A DNA stretch of 64,000 nucleotides from Mycolicibacterium sediminis (GTDB taxonomy: Bacteria > Actinomycetota > Actinomycetes > Mycobacteriales > Mycobacteriaceae): NCBI RefSeq assembly GCF_010731735.1, contig NZ_AP022588.1, positions 1,984,001 through 2,048,000 on the forward strand. Reading direction: 5' to 3'. Within the stretch, counting starts at the first letter, position 1; each line of letters starts with the position of its first letter. The notes under the pieces were generated by a model. It had not been told where the DNA came from. It saw only the letters and a program-made list of their open reading frames with translations, and searched no databases. The translations under genes were made by a program, and so were the position numbers. This document shows, piece after piece, positions 5,654 through 13,874 of this stretch.

Positions 5654-6544
5654 CTAGAGGCTACTGGCGTCGACGTAGCGCGACCGGTGCTGGGTGCGGA
5701 ACCCCATGGCCTCGTAGAGGGACGTCGCGGCGACGTTGTCGGCGAGCACCTGGACGTAGGCCCGGGTCGCTCCGCGTTCGGCGCCCCAGGTCAGCAGTGC
5801 CTCACAGATGGCCCGGCCGCGACCGCGCCGGCGGGCCTCCTCGGCCACGTGCACCGCGCTCAGGCCCACCCACCGCGTGCCGTCGGGCGACGTGGTCACG
5901 GCGCCGCGTCCGGCGGCGACGCCCGGCACCGTGGCGAAGGCCACCTCGCCGTCGACGACCGCGCAGAGCACGTCGTCGGACACGTCGCGGTGATACACCT
6001 CGCGCCACGCCGTGTCCGGTCGTGCGGAGAGCACCACCCCCGCCGTGGGCGCGCCCGCGTGCGGCTCCGCGGTCATCACCACGTTCTCGCCGTCCGCGGC
6101 GACGCCCGCGGGAAGCCGGAACAGCCGGTCCGGGACGGCGATCAGAGCCGGCACCCCGCGGGCGGCGTACCAGTCGGTGATGGCCGCCAGCGCGCCCGGT
6201 CCGGCCCAGGCCTCCAGCGGGACTGCCGAATTGGCCCGCCGGGTCTGCCCGCCACCGAAGCGCAGCAGCCAGCCGTCGAGCCACACCTGCTCCGATCCCG
6301 GCCACGCCAGCGCGGCTGCCTGCTCGGTGTTGCGGATCTGCGACGTCCGGACCGGCTGCTCCGGCACGACCCGAATAGCCAGGACATCCACGGCCGAGAC
6401 GGACACGACCTCGCCCCGACGGGTGCGGACCTCGATGGTCGCGCCGGAGGACGACAGGTGTCCGACGACGTCGGTGTGCGGCGGCACCGAACCGTCGGGC
6501 AGCCGGTATCGCAGGCTCACCCTGGTGCCGTCGGGCGGCAGCAC
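5654..6544 (-). CDS. GNAT-family N-acetyltransferase
   Basis: 296 aa from GTG 6544, two bases after the def stop, so translation is probably coupled. The N-terminal part holds a small beta-rich segment (about 1-60) and a divergent GNAT-like half. The C-terminal 80 residues are a clear GNAT domain with the acetyl-CoA loop ARRRGRGRA and the motif-B region TSLYEAMGF. The substrate is unknown. The pairing with peptide deformylase is conserved in mycobacteria (Rv0428c, 302 aa), which makes N-terminal processing a tempting but unproven role. Confidence 0.82.
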   Translation of the reverse strand: MLPPDGTRVSLRYRLPDGSVPPHTDVVGHLSSSGATIEVRTRRGEVVSVSAVDVLAIRVVPEQPVRTSQIRNTEQAAALAWPGSEQVWLDGWLLRFGGGQTRRANSAVPLEAWAGPGALAAITDWYAARGVPALIAVPDRLFRLPAGVAADGENVVMTAEPHAGAPTAGVVLSARPDTAWREVYHRDVSDDVLCAVVDGEVAFATVPGVAAGRGAVTTSPDGTRWVGLSAVHVAEEARRRGRGRAICEALLTWGAERGATRAYVQVLADNVAATSLYEAMGFRTQHRSRYVDASSL

Positions 6545-6546
6545 GG

Positions 6547-7140
6547 CTAGTGGCCGAACGGGTCGGGGTCCTCGCCGGGCATCCAGCTGTTTCCCGGTAC
6601 GCCCCAGCCGTGGGACTTCACGCTGCGCCGTGCCGCGCGCGCATGCCGCCCGATCAGGCGGTCCAGGTACAGGAACCCGTCGAGGTGGCCCGTCTCGTGC
6701 TGCAGCATGCGGGCGAACAGTCCGGTGCCCTCGAGCGTGATGGGGGACCCGTCGGCGTCGAGTCCGGTGACCCGTGCCCAGCTGGCCCGGCCGGTCGGGA
6801 ACGACTCCCCGGGCACCGACAGGCAACCCTCGTCGTCGTCGTCGGGGTCGGGCATGGTCTCGGGGACCTCGGACGTCTCGAGGACGGGGTTCACCACCAC
6901 GCCGCGCCGACGGGTCGCCTTGCCGCGGTCGTCGGCGCAGTCGTAGACGAAGACCCGGCGCGAGACGCCGATCTGGTTGGCGGCCAATCCGACTCCGTGC
7001 GCCGCGTCCATCGTGTCGTAGAGGTCGGCGATGAGCGATGCGACGTCGTCGGGTATTCCGCCGTCGGCGTCGACGGGCACGGGAGTGGTCTCGGCGTGCA
7101 GGACGGGATCTCCCACGATGCGGATCGGTACGACGGCCAT
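6547..7140 (-). CDS. def: Peptide deformylase
   Basis: 197 aa from ATG 7140, the length of the M. tuberculosis enzyme; a longer in-frame start at 7182 adds 14 residues not found there. It removes the N-formyl group from nascent proteins at the ribosome. All three signature motifs are present: [10 protein letters not shown] (motif 1), EGCLS with the metal Cys (motif 2) and QHETGHLDG with the two metal His and the catalytic Glu (motif 3). It heads the operon with the GNAT gene and xthA, and diverges from the DUF3263 gene. Confidence 0.95.
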   Translation of the reverse strand: MAVVPIRIVGDPVLHAETTPVPVDADGGIPDDVASLIADLYDTMDAAHGVGLAANQIGVSRRVFVYDCADDRGKATRRRGVVVNPVLETSEVPETMPDPDDDDEGCLSVPGESFPTGRASWARVTGLDADGSPITLEGTGLFARMLQHETGHLDGFLYLDRLIGRHARAARRSVKSHGWGVPGNSWMPGEDPDPFGH

Positions 7141-7282
7141 GACCGGCAAGCTTAAGTCAGCCGACTCGCGGGGATCGATCACGGCTCAACACCAATCGCC
7201 GTGGTTGAATATCGCCGAAACCAAGTGGAATGTCCCGCAATGCTGCGAAGTCGAAGACTGTCGGAAGGGTCCTGAGAGCGAA

Positions 7283-7591
7283 ATGGACGGCGCCATCGCG
7301 CGGACTGGCCAATCAGGGGACGACTCCGCACTCACCGACGGCCTCACTCGCCGGGAACACGACATCCTCGCGTTCGAGCGGCAGTGGTGGAAGTACGCCG
7401 GGTCGAAGGAAGACGCCATCAAGGAACTGTTCTCGATGTCGGCCACCCGCTACTACCAGGTACTCAACGCACTCGTCGACCGCCCCGAGGCGCTCGCCGC
7501 CGACCCCATGCTGGTCAAGCGGCTGCGCCGGCTGCGGGCGAGCCGGCAGAAGGCACGCGCGGCGCGCAAGCTGGGCTTCGACGTCACCTAG
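7283..7591 (+). CDS. DUF3263 protein (Rv0430 type)
   Basis: 102 aa from ATG 7283, which matches the length of Rv0430; a longer upstream frame exists but is not conserved. The core LTRREHDILAFERQWW through SATRYYQVLNALVD is a compact helical domain resembling a short helix-turn-helix, followed by a basic tail (RRLRASRQKARAARKLG). It may bind DNA, but this is not shown. It is cytoplasmic and has no Cys. It opens a same-strand series that runs to 10637. Confidence 0.85.
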   Translation: MDGAIARTGQSGDDSALTDGLTRREHDILAFERQWWKYAGSKEDAIKELFSMSATRYYQVLNALVDRPEALAADPMLVKRLRRLRASRQKARAARKLGFDVT

Positions 7592-7654
7592 GCGGTTCGG
7601 GCCGTCGGCTCGGTCCGTCTCGGCCACGAACCGCCTCGTAATACAGTGGGAGCA

Positions 7655-8122
7655 ATGAACCAGCGAGATTCCTCCGGGCTGCCATTGCGCGCCATGGTCA
7701 TGGTGCTCCTGTTCCTGGGCGTCGTGTTCCTGCTGGTCGGCTTCCAGTCCATCGGGTCGGACTCCGACTCCGACAGCAGCTCGTCCTCCTCGTCGGTCGT
7801 CAGTACCGTCACCGCCACCTCGACGTCGGCGTCCGCCGAGCCGGAGCCCGCGAGGGCCGAGGTGCGGGTCTTCAACATCTCCGAGGTCCCCGGTGCCGCC
7901 GAAGGCGTGGCCACCCGCCTGCGGGACGCCGACTGGAACGTCGCCGAGACCGGCAACCTGGTGCTCGAGGGCGTCCCGGCCACCACCGTGTACTTCGGCC
8001 AGGCCCCCGGTGAGCGGGAATCCGCCGACGAGGTCGGCAAGCTGCTGGACGCTCCCGTGGAGCCGCGACTGCCCGCACTCGCCGAGCAACCGCCCGGCGT
8101 CGTCGTGGTCGTCACCGGCTAG
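7655..8122 (+). CDS. LytR_C domain membrane-anchored protein
   Basis: 155 aa. One membrane helix (about residues 14-32) is followed by a Ser/Asp-rich linker and an extracytoplasmic LytR/CpsA C-terminal (LytR_C) domain (about 68-155, starting VRVFNIS). LytR_C domains accompany cell-wall polymer ligases; here the domain stands alone, as in Rv0431. ATG 7655 has GGGAG upstream. It is followed closely by sodC. Confidence 0.82.
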   Translation: MNQRDSSGLPLRAMVMVLLFLGVVFLLVGFQSIGSDSDSDSSSSSSSVVSTVTATSTSASAEPEPARAEVRVFNISEVPGAAEGVATRLRDADWNVAETGNLVLEGVPATTVYFGQAPGERESADEVGKLLDAPVEPRLPALAEQPPGVVVVVTG

Positions 8123-8131
8123 GCTTGCGGC

Positions 8132-8827
8132 ATGCCGATCTCGACCCCGCTTCGCCTGATCGCCGCCGCGGCGCTCGTCGTCCCGATCGCGGCCGCCTGC
8201 GCACCGAACGAGCCCGTGGCCACCGAACCCGGCACCACGCCTCCCGTGTGGACCGGGTCGCCGAACCCGTCCGCCGGTGCCGAGGGCGGCGAGGCCCAGG
8301 CCGCCTCCGGTGAGACGCTCACCGCCGACCTCAAGTCCCCCGACGGAACCACCGTGGCGACCGCGGAGTTCGTCTTCGCCGACGGCCACGCGACCGTCAC
8401 CGTGCAGACCACCGCACCCGGTCAGCTGACCCCCGGCTTCCACGGCATGCACATCCACTCGGTGGGCAAGTGCGAGGCCAGTTCCGTCGCCCCGACCGGC
8501 GGTGCGCCCGGCGACTTCAACTCCGCCGGCGGACACTTCCAGGTCGGCGGGCACAGCGGGCACCCCGCCAGCGGTGACCTGTCCTCGCTGCAGGTCCGCG
8601 AGGACGGTTCCGCGATGCAGGTGACGACCACCGACGCCTTCACCGCCGCGGACCTCGAGGCCGGCCAGAAGACGGCCATCATCATCCACGAGAAGGCCGA
8701 CAACTTCGCCAACATCCCGCCGGAGCGCTACCAGCAGGTCAACGGCACGCCCGGTCCGGACGAGATGACCATGTCCACCGGTGACGCGGGCAAGCGCGTG
8801 GCGTGCGGTGTCATCACCGGCCAGTAA
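8132..8827 (+). CDS. sodC: Cu/Zn superoxide dismutase, lipoprotein
   Basis: 231 aa. The signal peptide ends in a lipobox with Cys23 (IAAAC), so the enzyme is lipid-anchored outside the membrane, where it removes superoxide. After a Pro/Ala-rich linker the SOD domain (about 65-231) shows the Cu-binding HIH pair in [10 protein letters not shown], the region [13 protein letters not shown] with further metal His, GD, and the late His in [10 protein letters not shown]. The C-terminal [11 protein letters not shown] matches the family. It is 9 bases after the LytR_C gene and overlaps the next gene slightly. Homologue: Rv0432. Confidence 0.93.
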   Translation: MPISTPLRLIAAAALVVPIAAACAPNEPVATEPGTTPPVWTGSPNPSAGAEGGEAQAASGETLTADLKSPDGTTVATAEFVFADGHATVTVQTTAPGQLTPGFHGMHIHSVGKCEASSVAPTGGAPGDFNSAGGHFQVGGHSGHPASGDLSSLQVREDGSAMQVTTTDAFTAADLEAGQKTAIIIHEKADNFANIPPERYQQVNGTPGPDEMTMSTGDAGKRVACGVITGQ

Positions 8828-9953
8828 GGCTCCGGTCAGGCCGCAGCGCATCGACTTCGCCGGGTCACCCCGGCCGACGATCGGCGTCGAGTGGGAATTC
8901 GCCCTCGTCGACCCGGAGACCCGCGAGCTGAGCAACGAGGCGTCCGAGGTCATCGCCGAGATCGGCGAGAGCCCGCACGTCCACAAGGAACTGCTGCGCA
9001 ACACCGTCGAGGTCGTCACCGGCATCTGCGACAACTCGGCCGAGGCGATGGACGATCTGCGCGCCACGCTGGGACCGGCCCGCCGGATCGTGCGCGCCCG
9101 CGGCATGGAGCTGTTCTGCGCGGGGACCCACCCGTTCGCGGAGTGGTCCGCCGAGCAGCTGACCGACGCGCCGCGTTACGCAGAACTGATCAAGCGCACC
9201 CAGTGGTGGGGCCGGCAGATGCTGATCTGGGGTGTGCACGTGCACGTCGGGGTGTCCTCGGCGCACAAGGTGATGCCGATCATCACCTCCCTGCTGAACC
9301 AGTACCCGCACCTGCTCGCACTGTCGTCGTCGTCGCCGTACTGGGCGGGCGGCGACACCGGTTACGCCAGCAATCGCGCGATGATGTTCCAGCAGCTCCC
9401 CACGGCGGGCCTGCCGTTCCACTTTCAGGAGTGGTCGCAGTTCGAGCAGTTCGTCCACGACCAGAAGAAGACCGGCATCATCGATCACATGAACGAGATC
9501 CGTTGGGACATCAGGCCGTCCCCGCATCTCGGGACGATCGAGGTGCGCATCTTCGACGGGATCTCCAACATCGCCGAACTCGGTGCGCTGGTCGCGCTGA
9601 CGCACTGCCTGATCGTCGACCTCGACCGGCGGCTCGACGCGGGTGAGCACCTCCCGACGATGCCCCCGTGGCACGTCCAGGAGAACAAGTGGCGTGCGGC
9701 CCGCTACGGACTCGACGCGGTGATCATCCTGGACGAGGACAGCAACGAACGCCTCGTCACCGAGGACCTCGACGACATCCTCAACCGGCTCGAGCCCGTC
9801 GCGCAGTCGCTGGGGTGCGCGGACGAACTACGACAGGTCGCCGACATCTACGCGACAGGCGCGTCCTACCAGCGGCAGCGCAGGGTCGCCGAAGAGCACG
9901 ACGGCGATCTGCGTGCCGTCGTCGACGCGCTGGTGTCGGAACTGGTGCTCTGA
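8808..9953 (+). CDS. YbdK-type carboxylate-amine ligase (GCS2 family)
   Basis: About 381 aa from GTG 8808, inside the end of sodC; the conserved part starts near [10 protein letters not shown] at 8845, so the exact start is uncertain. It belongs to the ATP-dependent glutamate-cysteine ligase type 2 family: [10 protein letters not shown], a conserved HVHVGV, and [17 protein letters not shown] near the end. E. coli YbdK has weak gamma-glutamylcysteine ligase activity. Mycobacteria use mycothiol rather than glutathione, so the true product here is unclear. Homologue: Rv0433. Confidence 0.87.
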   Translation: MSSPASKAPVRPQRIDFAGSPRPTIGVEWEFALVDPETRELSNEASEVIAEIGESPHVHKELLRNTVEVVTGICDNSAEAMDDLRATLGPARRIVRARGMELFCAGTHPFAEWSAEQLTDAPRYAELIKRTQWWGRQMLIWGVHVHVGVSSAHKVMPIITSLLNQYPHLLALSSSSPYWAGGDTGYASNRAMMFQQLPTAGLPFHFQEWSQFEQFVHDQKKTGIIDHMNEIRWDIRPSPHLGTIEVRIFDGISNIAELGALVALTHCLIVDLDRRLDAGEHLPTMPPWHVQENKWRAARYGLDAVIILDEDSNERLVTEDLDDILNRLEPVAQSLGCADELRQVADIYATGASYQRQRRVAEEHDGDLRAVVDALVSELVL

Positions 9954-9956
9954 CCC

Positions 9957-10637
9957 GTGGACATCGGCGGGCAGGAGCGAAGCGACCCGGGGATCGGCAC
10001 GGTCCTGCCCATGTTCCCCCTGGAGTCCGTGCGTCTCCCCGGCGAGGACCTGCCGCTGCGGATCTTCGAGCCGCGCTACGGCGCGCTCGTGCGGGACTGT
10101 CTGGAGCGCGAGAAGCCGTTCGGCGTCGTCCTCATCGCCGCGGGCCGCGAGGTCGGCGGGGGTGACGCCCGACTCGACGTCGGCACCTTGGCTCACATCG
10201 TCTCGGCCGAGGACCTCGGTGGCGGGCTGTACCGGATCGCCTGCGAGATGCGGGAGCGGATCCGCGTCGCGCAGTGGCACGACGACGACCCCTACCCGAG
10301 GGCAGCCGTCGAGCCGTGGCCCGACGAGCCCGGCCGGCCCGTCGCGGGCGACGAGATCGGCGACGTCGAGGATCGGCTGATGTCGCTGTTCGAGCGCATC
10401 GCGGCGGCCCGCGAGGCGTCGCTGCCACCCAAGCGCGAACTGCTCGGTGAGCCCGAGCCCGGCGACGACGCAGGAAAGCGGTTGTACGCGTTGGCGTCCC
10501 GAGTTCCCATGGGCGAGGCCGACAGGTATTCGGTGCTGGCGGCACCGTCGGCGAATGCGCGGCTGGACGCACTGCGCGACGCCGTCGAGACCGTCGCGGC
10601 CATGATTGAATTCGAACTGGCCGACGGGTCCGACTAG
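9957..10637 (+). CDS. Lon N-terminal (LAN) domain protein
   Basis: 226 aa from GTG 9957, three bases after the previous stop codon. The N-terminal half is the Lon substrate-binding domain (VLPMFPLESV through LRIFEPRY); the rest is helical and acidic. It has no ATPase or protease domain, so it may deliver or bind protein substrates rather than cut them. Homologue: Rv0434. It is the last gene of the plus-strand series and converges on mrpG with a 4-base overlap. Confidence 0.85.
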   Translation: MDIGGQERSDPGIGTVLPMFPLESVRLPGEDLPLRIFEPRYGALVRDCLEREKPFGVVLIAAGREVGGGDARLDVGTLAHIVSAEDLGGGLYRIACEMRERIRVAQWHDDDPYPRAAVEPWPDEPGRPVAGDEIGDVEDRLMSLFERIAAAREASLPPKRELLGEPEPGDDAGKRLYALASRVPMGEADRYSVLAAPSANARLDALRDAVETVAAMIEFELADGSD

Positions 10638-10972
10638 TCCCTGGGCTCGTCGGCCATCTCGTCGCGGGCCAGCAGGTCGTCGCGGAAGCTCTGCTCGCGG
10701 TAGGCGAGCTGGCCGACCCGGTTCGCGATCACGGGCGCGGTGATGATCGTGAACAGTCCGGTGAGGATGACCATCCCGACGTCCGCGTGACCGCGCAGCC
10801 GGATCGCCGCTCCCGCGAGCACCAGCAGCAGACCGAGCACCTGCGGCTTGGTGGCCGAGTGCATGCGCGACAGCGTGTCCGGGAAGCGGACGACGCCGAT
10901 CGCCGCGGTCAGCGCGAACGTGGAACCGGCCAGCACCAGGAAGCCGGCCAGGACGTCGAGTGCGGTGCTCAC
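10634..10972 (-). CDS. mrpG: Mrp antiporter subunit G
   Basis: 112 aa from GTG 10972, which overlaps the mrpF stop in a GTGA. It has three membrane helices and the MnhG/PhaG features IGVVRFPDTLSRMHSATKPQ and TAPVIANRVG. It is a small subunit of the hetero-oligomeric Mrp cation/proton antiporter in the cytoplasmic membrane, and the last gene of the operon. The C-terminal tail is acidic. Confidence 0.88.
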   Translation of the reverse strand: MSTALDVLAGFLVLAGSTFALTAAIGVVRFPDTLSRMHSATKPQVLGLLLVLAGAAIRLRGHADVGMVILTGLFTIITAPVIANRVGQLAYREQSFRDDLLARDEMADEPRD

Positions 10973-11244
10973 GTCTCGCTCCGATCGTCGCGGTCGCGGA
11001 CGCGGAAGCGCGCCACGCTCACCGAGCCCACGAAGCTGATCAGCGCAAGCGCCGTCAGGCTGTAGGTGACGGTGGTGTCGAGGCTGAAGGCAGCCCACGT
11101 GCCGATGGCGCACATCGTCACGGCGACGAACGTGTCCAGGGCGACCAGTCGGTCGAGGGTGCCGGGCCCGGCGAGCATGCGGTACATCGTGATGGTCGCC
11201 GCCGCCGTCAGCATCACCGCCGCGATGGTCCAGACGTAGTTCAT
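10969..11244 (-). CDS. mrpF: Mrp antiporter subunit F
   Basis: 91 aa with three membrane helices and the MrpF/PhaF pattern MLAGPGTLDRLVALDTF. It starts one base after the mrpE stop and shares a GTGA overlap with mrpG. In characterised Mrp systems every subunit is needed for Na+/H+ exchange. Confidence 0.88.
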   Translation of the reverse strand: MNYVWTIAAVMLTAAATITMYRMLAGPGTLDRLVALDTFVAVTMCAIGTWAAFSLDTTVTYSLTALALISFVGSVSVARFRVRDRDDRSET

Positions 11245-11245
11245 G

Positions 11246-11794
11246 TCAGCTGGCCTCCCTCTCCGGCGACGGCTGCCAGTGCGCTTCCCGCTCGAACGCG
11301 GCGATCATCAGTCGCTCGACCTCCGCAACCTGGTGGTAGAACCGCTGCACTGCCCGCTCCGTGCCCGCATCGAGGACGTGCACGTAGATCATCCTGCGCG
11401 TCTGATCGATCTCCAGCACGATGCCACCGGGAATCAGGTTCAGCGTGCTGACGGCGAGCGCCAGGACCAGGTCCGACTTGAGGGCGAGGTGAGCGCGCAG
11501 GACGGCGGCGCGCGGTGGCGGTCGGGGACTGATCGCCATCCACGCCACCTGCAGGGACGACTTCACCAGGTAGTAGCCGACCTGAACGATCAAGCGCAGC
11601 AACGAGATCGGGTGCAGCCTGCCTTCGATCGGTACCGGTGGAAGGGGGAGGAGCAGCACGATCACCAACGCCACCACCAGACCGCCGACGACGTTGGCGG
11701 CCGAGACGTCACCCCACAGCAGCACCCAGACCAGCACCAGCCAGCAGACGACCCACGCGCGCAGCGCGTAGACCCGGATCGGACGGCCGGTCAT
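11246..11794 (-). CDS. mrpE: Mrp antiporter subunit E
   Basis: 182 aa from ATG 11794, an ATGA overlap with mrpD. Two or three N-terminal membrane helices are followed by a cytoplasmic domain typical of MnhE (SLQVAWM, ALAVSTLNLIPGG). The family-typical LTPGT appears as LIPGG. The C-terminus ends in a charged tail. Confidence 0.88.
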   Translation of the reverse strand: MTGRPIRVYALRAWVVCWLVLVWVLLWGDVSAANVVGGLVVALVIVLLLPLPPVPIEGRLHPISLLRLIVQVGYYLVKSSLQVAWMAISPRPPPRAAVLRAHLALKSDLVLALAVSTLNLIPGGIVLEIDQTRRMIYVHVLDAGTERAVQRFYHQVAEVERLMIAAFEREAHWQPSPEREAS

Positions 11795-13404
11795 GGCGTC
11801 GCTCCCGGTCCCAGCACCGCCGAGACGTACTGGCCCCGGTCGATGACCTCGTCGGCGGACCGCTCGGCGTAGGCGAAGATCGGCCCCGCGGCCACCGTCA
11901 GCGCCAGGCCGACCACGATCAGCGCGCCGGTGGGGATGAGCATGCCGACCGGCATCTTGCCGACGTCGTCGCGGTCGGCGAACGCGATGTCGTCGCCGTC
12001 GTCGAGCAGCAGCGCCGACGGGGCGGCGGCGGACTGGCCGTCCGGCGCGTCCGCGCGGGCACGCCAGAACGCCTGCGTCCACACCCGGGCCATCGCGTAC
12101 AGCGTCAGCAGGCTGGTCACGACGCCGCCGCCCACCAGCACCCACGCCAGGACCGAGGCCTGCTGCGTGCCCGCCTCCAACAGGGCGACCTTGCCGATGA
12201 ACCCCGAGAAGGGTGGGATGCCACCGAGATTGAGGGCGGGCACGATGAAGACGAACGCCAGCAGCGGACTGGCGGCGGCGAGCCCGCCGAGGCGGTACAT
12301 CGTGGACGCCCCCGCCTGCCGTTCGATGAGCCCGACCACCAGGAACAGCGTCGTCTGCACGACGATGTGGTGCGCGACGTAGTAGATGGCGCCGGCCATG
12401 CCGAGATCGTTCGACAGGGCGATGCCGAACACCATGTAGCCGATGTGACTCACCAGCGTGAACGACAGCAGTCGCTTGATGTCGCTCTGCGCGAGCGCGC
12501 CGAGGATCCCGACCACCATCGTCAGCAGCGCCGCGACCAGGAGCACGTCGTCGAGTTGACCGCCGGGGAACAGCAGCGAGTGCGCCCGGATGATCGCGTA
12601 GACGCCGACCTTGGTGAGCAACCCGGCGAACACCGCCGTCACGGGTGCCGGCGCGGTGGGGTAGGAGTCGGGCAGCCAGGTGGAGAGCGGGAACACCGCG
12701 GCCTTGATGCCGAACGCCACCAGCAGCACCGCGAACAGGGCGCTGCGCGTGCCGTCGGGGATGTCGTCGAGGCGCACCGCGAGTTCGGCCATGTTGAGCG
12801 TTCCGGTCGCGGCAAAGACCAGCGCGATGCCGATCAGGAAGATCAGCGACGACACCATCGACACCATCACGTAGGCGATGCCCGCGCGCACCCGTTCGGC
12901 GCTGGCGCCGATGGTCAGCAGCACGAAACTCGCGGACAGCAGGACCTCGAACCCGACGAACAGGTTGAAAAGGTCGCCGGCGAGGAACGCCGTGCACACG
13001 CCCGCCGACAGCACCAGGTAGGTCGGCAGGAAGATCGACACGGGCTGACGGTCGTCGCCGTCGCGGATGCCCTGGCCGATCGCGTAGAAGACCACCGCCA
13101 GCAGCACGATCGACGACACCGCGAGCATCAGCGCCGAGAGCCGGTCCACCACCAGCGTGATGCCGAGCGGCCCCATGCCGGGGACGCTCTGCCCCCAGCC
13201 CCCGACGTGCACGGCGATGGTGCCGTAGCGGTCGGCGAAGTAGACGAGCGCCGCACAGACCCCGACGACGGCGATGAGAGCGAGGACCGCTATCGAGCGC
13301 TGCAGACGTGGCCGACGGCCCGCTAGCAACGTCACCGCGGCCGCCAGCGTCGGGATGAGGACGGGCAGCGGCGTCAGCACGGCCGCGACGTTCATGCCCG
13401 TCAT
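11791..13404 (-). CDS. mrpD: Mrp antiporter subunit D
   Basis: 537 aa from ATG 13404, an ATGA overlap with mrpC; the in-frame extension upstream is a shadow of mrpA. It is a proton-conducting membrane subunit related to the complex I antiporter-like subunits, with about 14 helices. Family features include VVDRLSALML, the TM5-type FVGFEVLLSASFVL, and LPDSYPTAPAPVTAVFAGLLTK split over a helix pair. A short insert (about 430-460) carries an Asp-rich cytoplasmic loop. Confidence 0.9.
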   Translation of the reverse strand: MTGMNVAAVLTPLPVLIPTLAAAVTLLAGRRPRLQRSIAVLALIAVVGVCAALVYFADRYGTIAVHVGGWGQSVPGMGPLGITLVVDRLSALMLAVSSIVLLAVVFYAIGQGIRDGDDRQPVSIFLPTYLVLSAGVCTAFLAGDLFNLFVGFEVLLSASFVLLTIGASAERVRAGIAYVMVSMVSSLIFLIGIALVFAATGTLNMAELAVRLDDIPDGTRSALFAVLLVAFGIKAAVFPLSTWLPDSYPTAPAPVTAVFAGLLTKVGVYAIIRAHSLLFPGGQLDDVLLVAALLTMVVGILGALAQSDIKRLLSFTLVSHIGYMVFGIALSNDLGMAGAIYYVAHHIVVQTTLFLVVGLIERQAGASTMYRLGGLAAASPLLAFVFIVPALNLGGIPPFSGFIGKVALLEAGTQQASVLAWVLVGGGVVTSLLTLYAMARVWTQAFWRARADAPDGQSAAAPSALLLDDGDDIAFADRDDVGKMPVGMLIPTGALIVVGLALTVAAGPIFAYAERSADEVIDRGQYVSAVLGPGATP

Positions 13405-13874
13405 CTCGACCCCTCGTGCCCCGGCAGCGCGTCGAGTTCGTCGGGCGCGTCGGTGTCGCGGGCGGGCTGGTGCTCGGGCAGGTCCTCGTCGAGGGCGGCG
13501 GCCGACCTCTCGGAGAGCTTGGACACCCGCGCGTCCTCGAGGTCGTTGGCGATGTCTTCCTCTCGCGACAGACGGTAGGAGCGGTACGTCATGGCCAGGA
13601 CGAACGCGGCGACGCCCATCGTGATGACGATGGCGGTCAGGATCATGCCCTGCGCCAACGGATCCGCTTCGGTGGTCTCGTTGCCGGAGGTGCGGTCGCG
13701 GATCGGCGGATTCCCCGACGGACCCCCGACGGTGAGGATCAGGAGGTTCACGGCATTGCCGACGAGCAGCAGGCCCAGCAGCATGCGGGTGAGGTTGCGC
13801 TCGAGCAGCAGGTACACCCCGGCGCTGGTGAGACCGCCGATCAGGATCAGCGGGACGAGATAGGTCACGTTCAC
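13401..13874 (-). CDS. mrpC: Mrp antiporter subunit C
   Basis: 157 aa from GTG 13874, a GTGA overlap with mrpA. It has three helices of the NuoK-like fold (VYLLLERNLTRMLLGLLLVGN; DPLAQGMILTAIVI). An additional C-terminal tail of about 50 charged residues (SREEDIANDLEDARVSKL onward) is unusual for a subunit that normally has 110-115 aa. The long upstream frame on the same strand is a shadow of mrpA. Confidence 0.88.
   Translation of the reverse strand: MNVTYLVPLILIGGLTSAGVYLLLERNLTRMLLGLLLVGNAVNLLILTVGGPSGNPPIRDRTSGNETTEADPLAQGMILTAIVITMGVAAFVLAMTYRSYRLSREEDIANDLEDARVSKLSERSAAALDEDLPEHQPARDTDAPDELDALPGHEGSR

Noticed and set aside
7313..9106. A 597-codon frame on the minus strand across DUF3263, LytR_C, sodC and YbdK
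   Set aside because: It spans four well-supported genes on the other strand; the translation is low-complexity Gly/Arg/Asp as expected of an antisense shadow.
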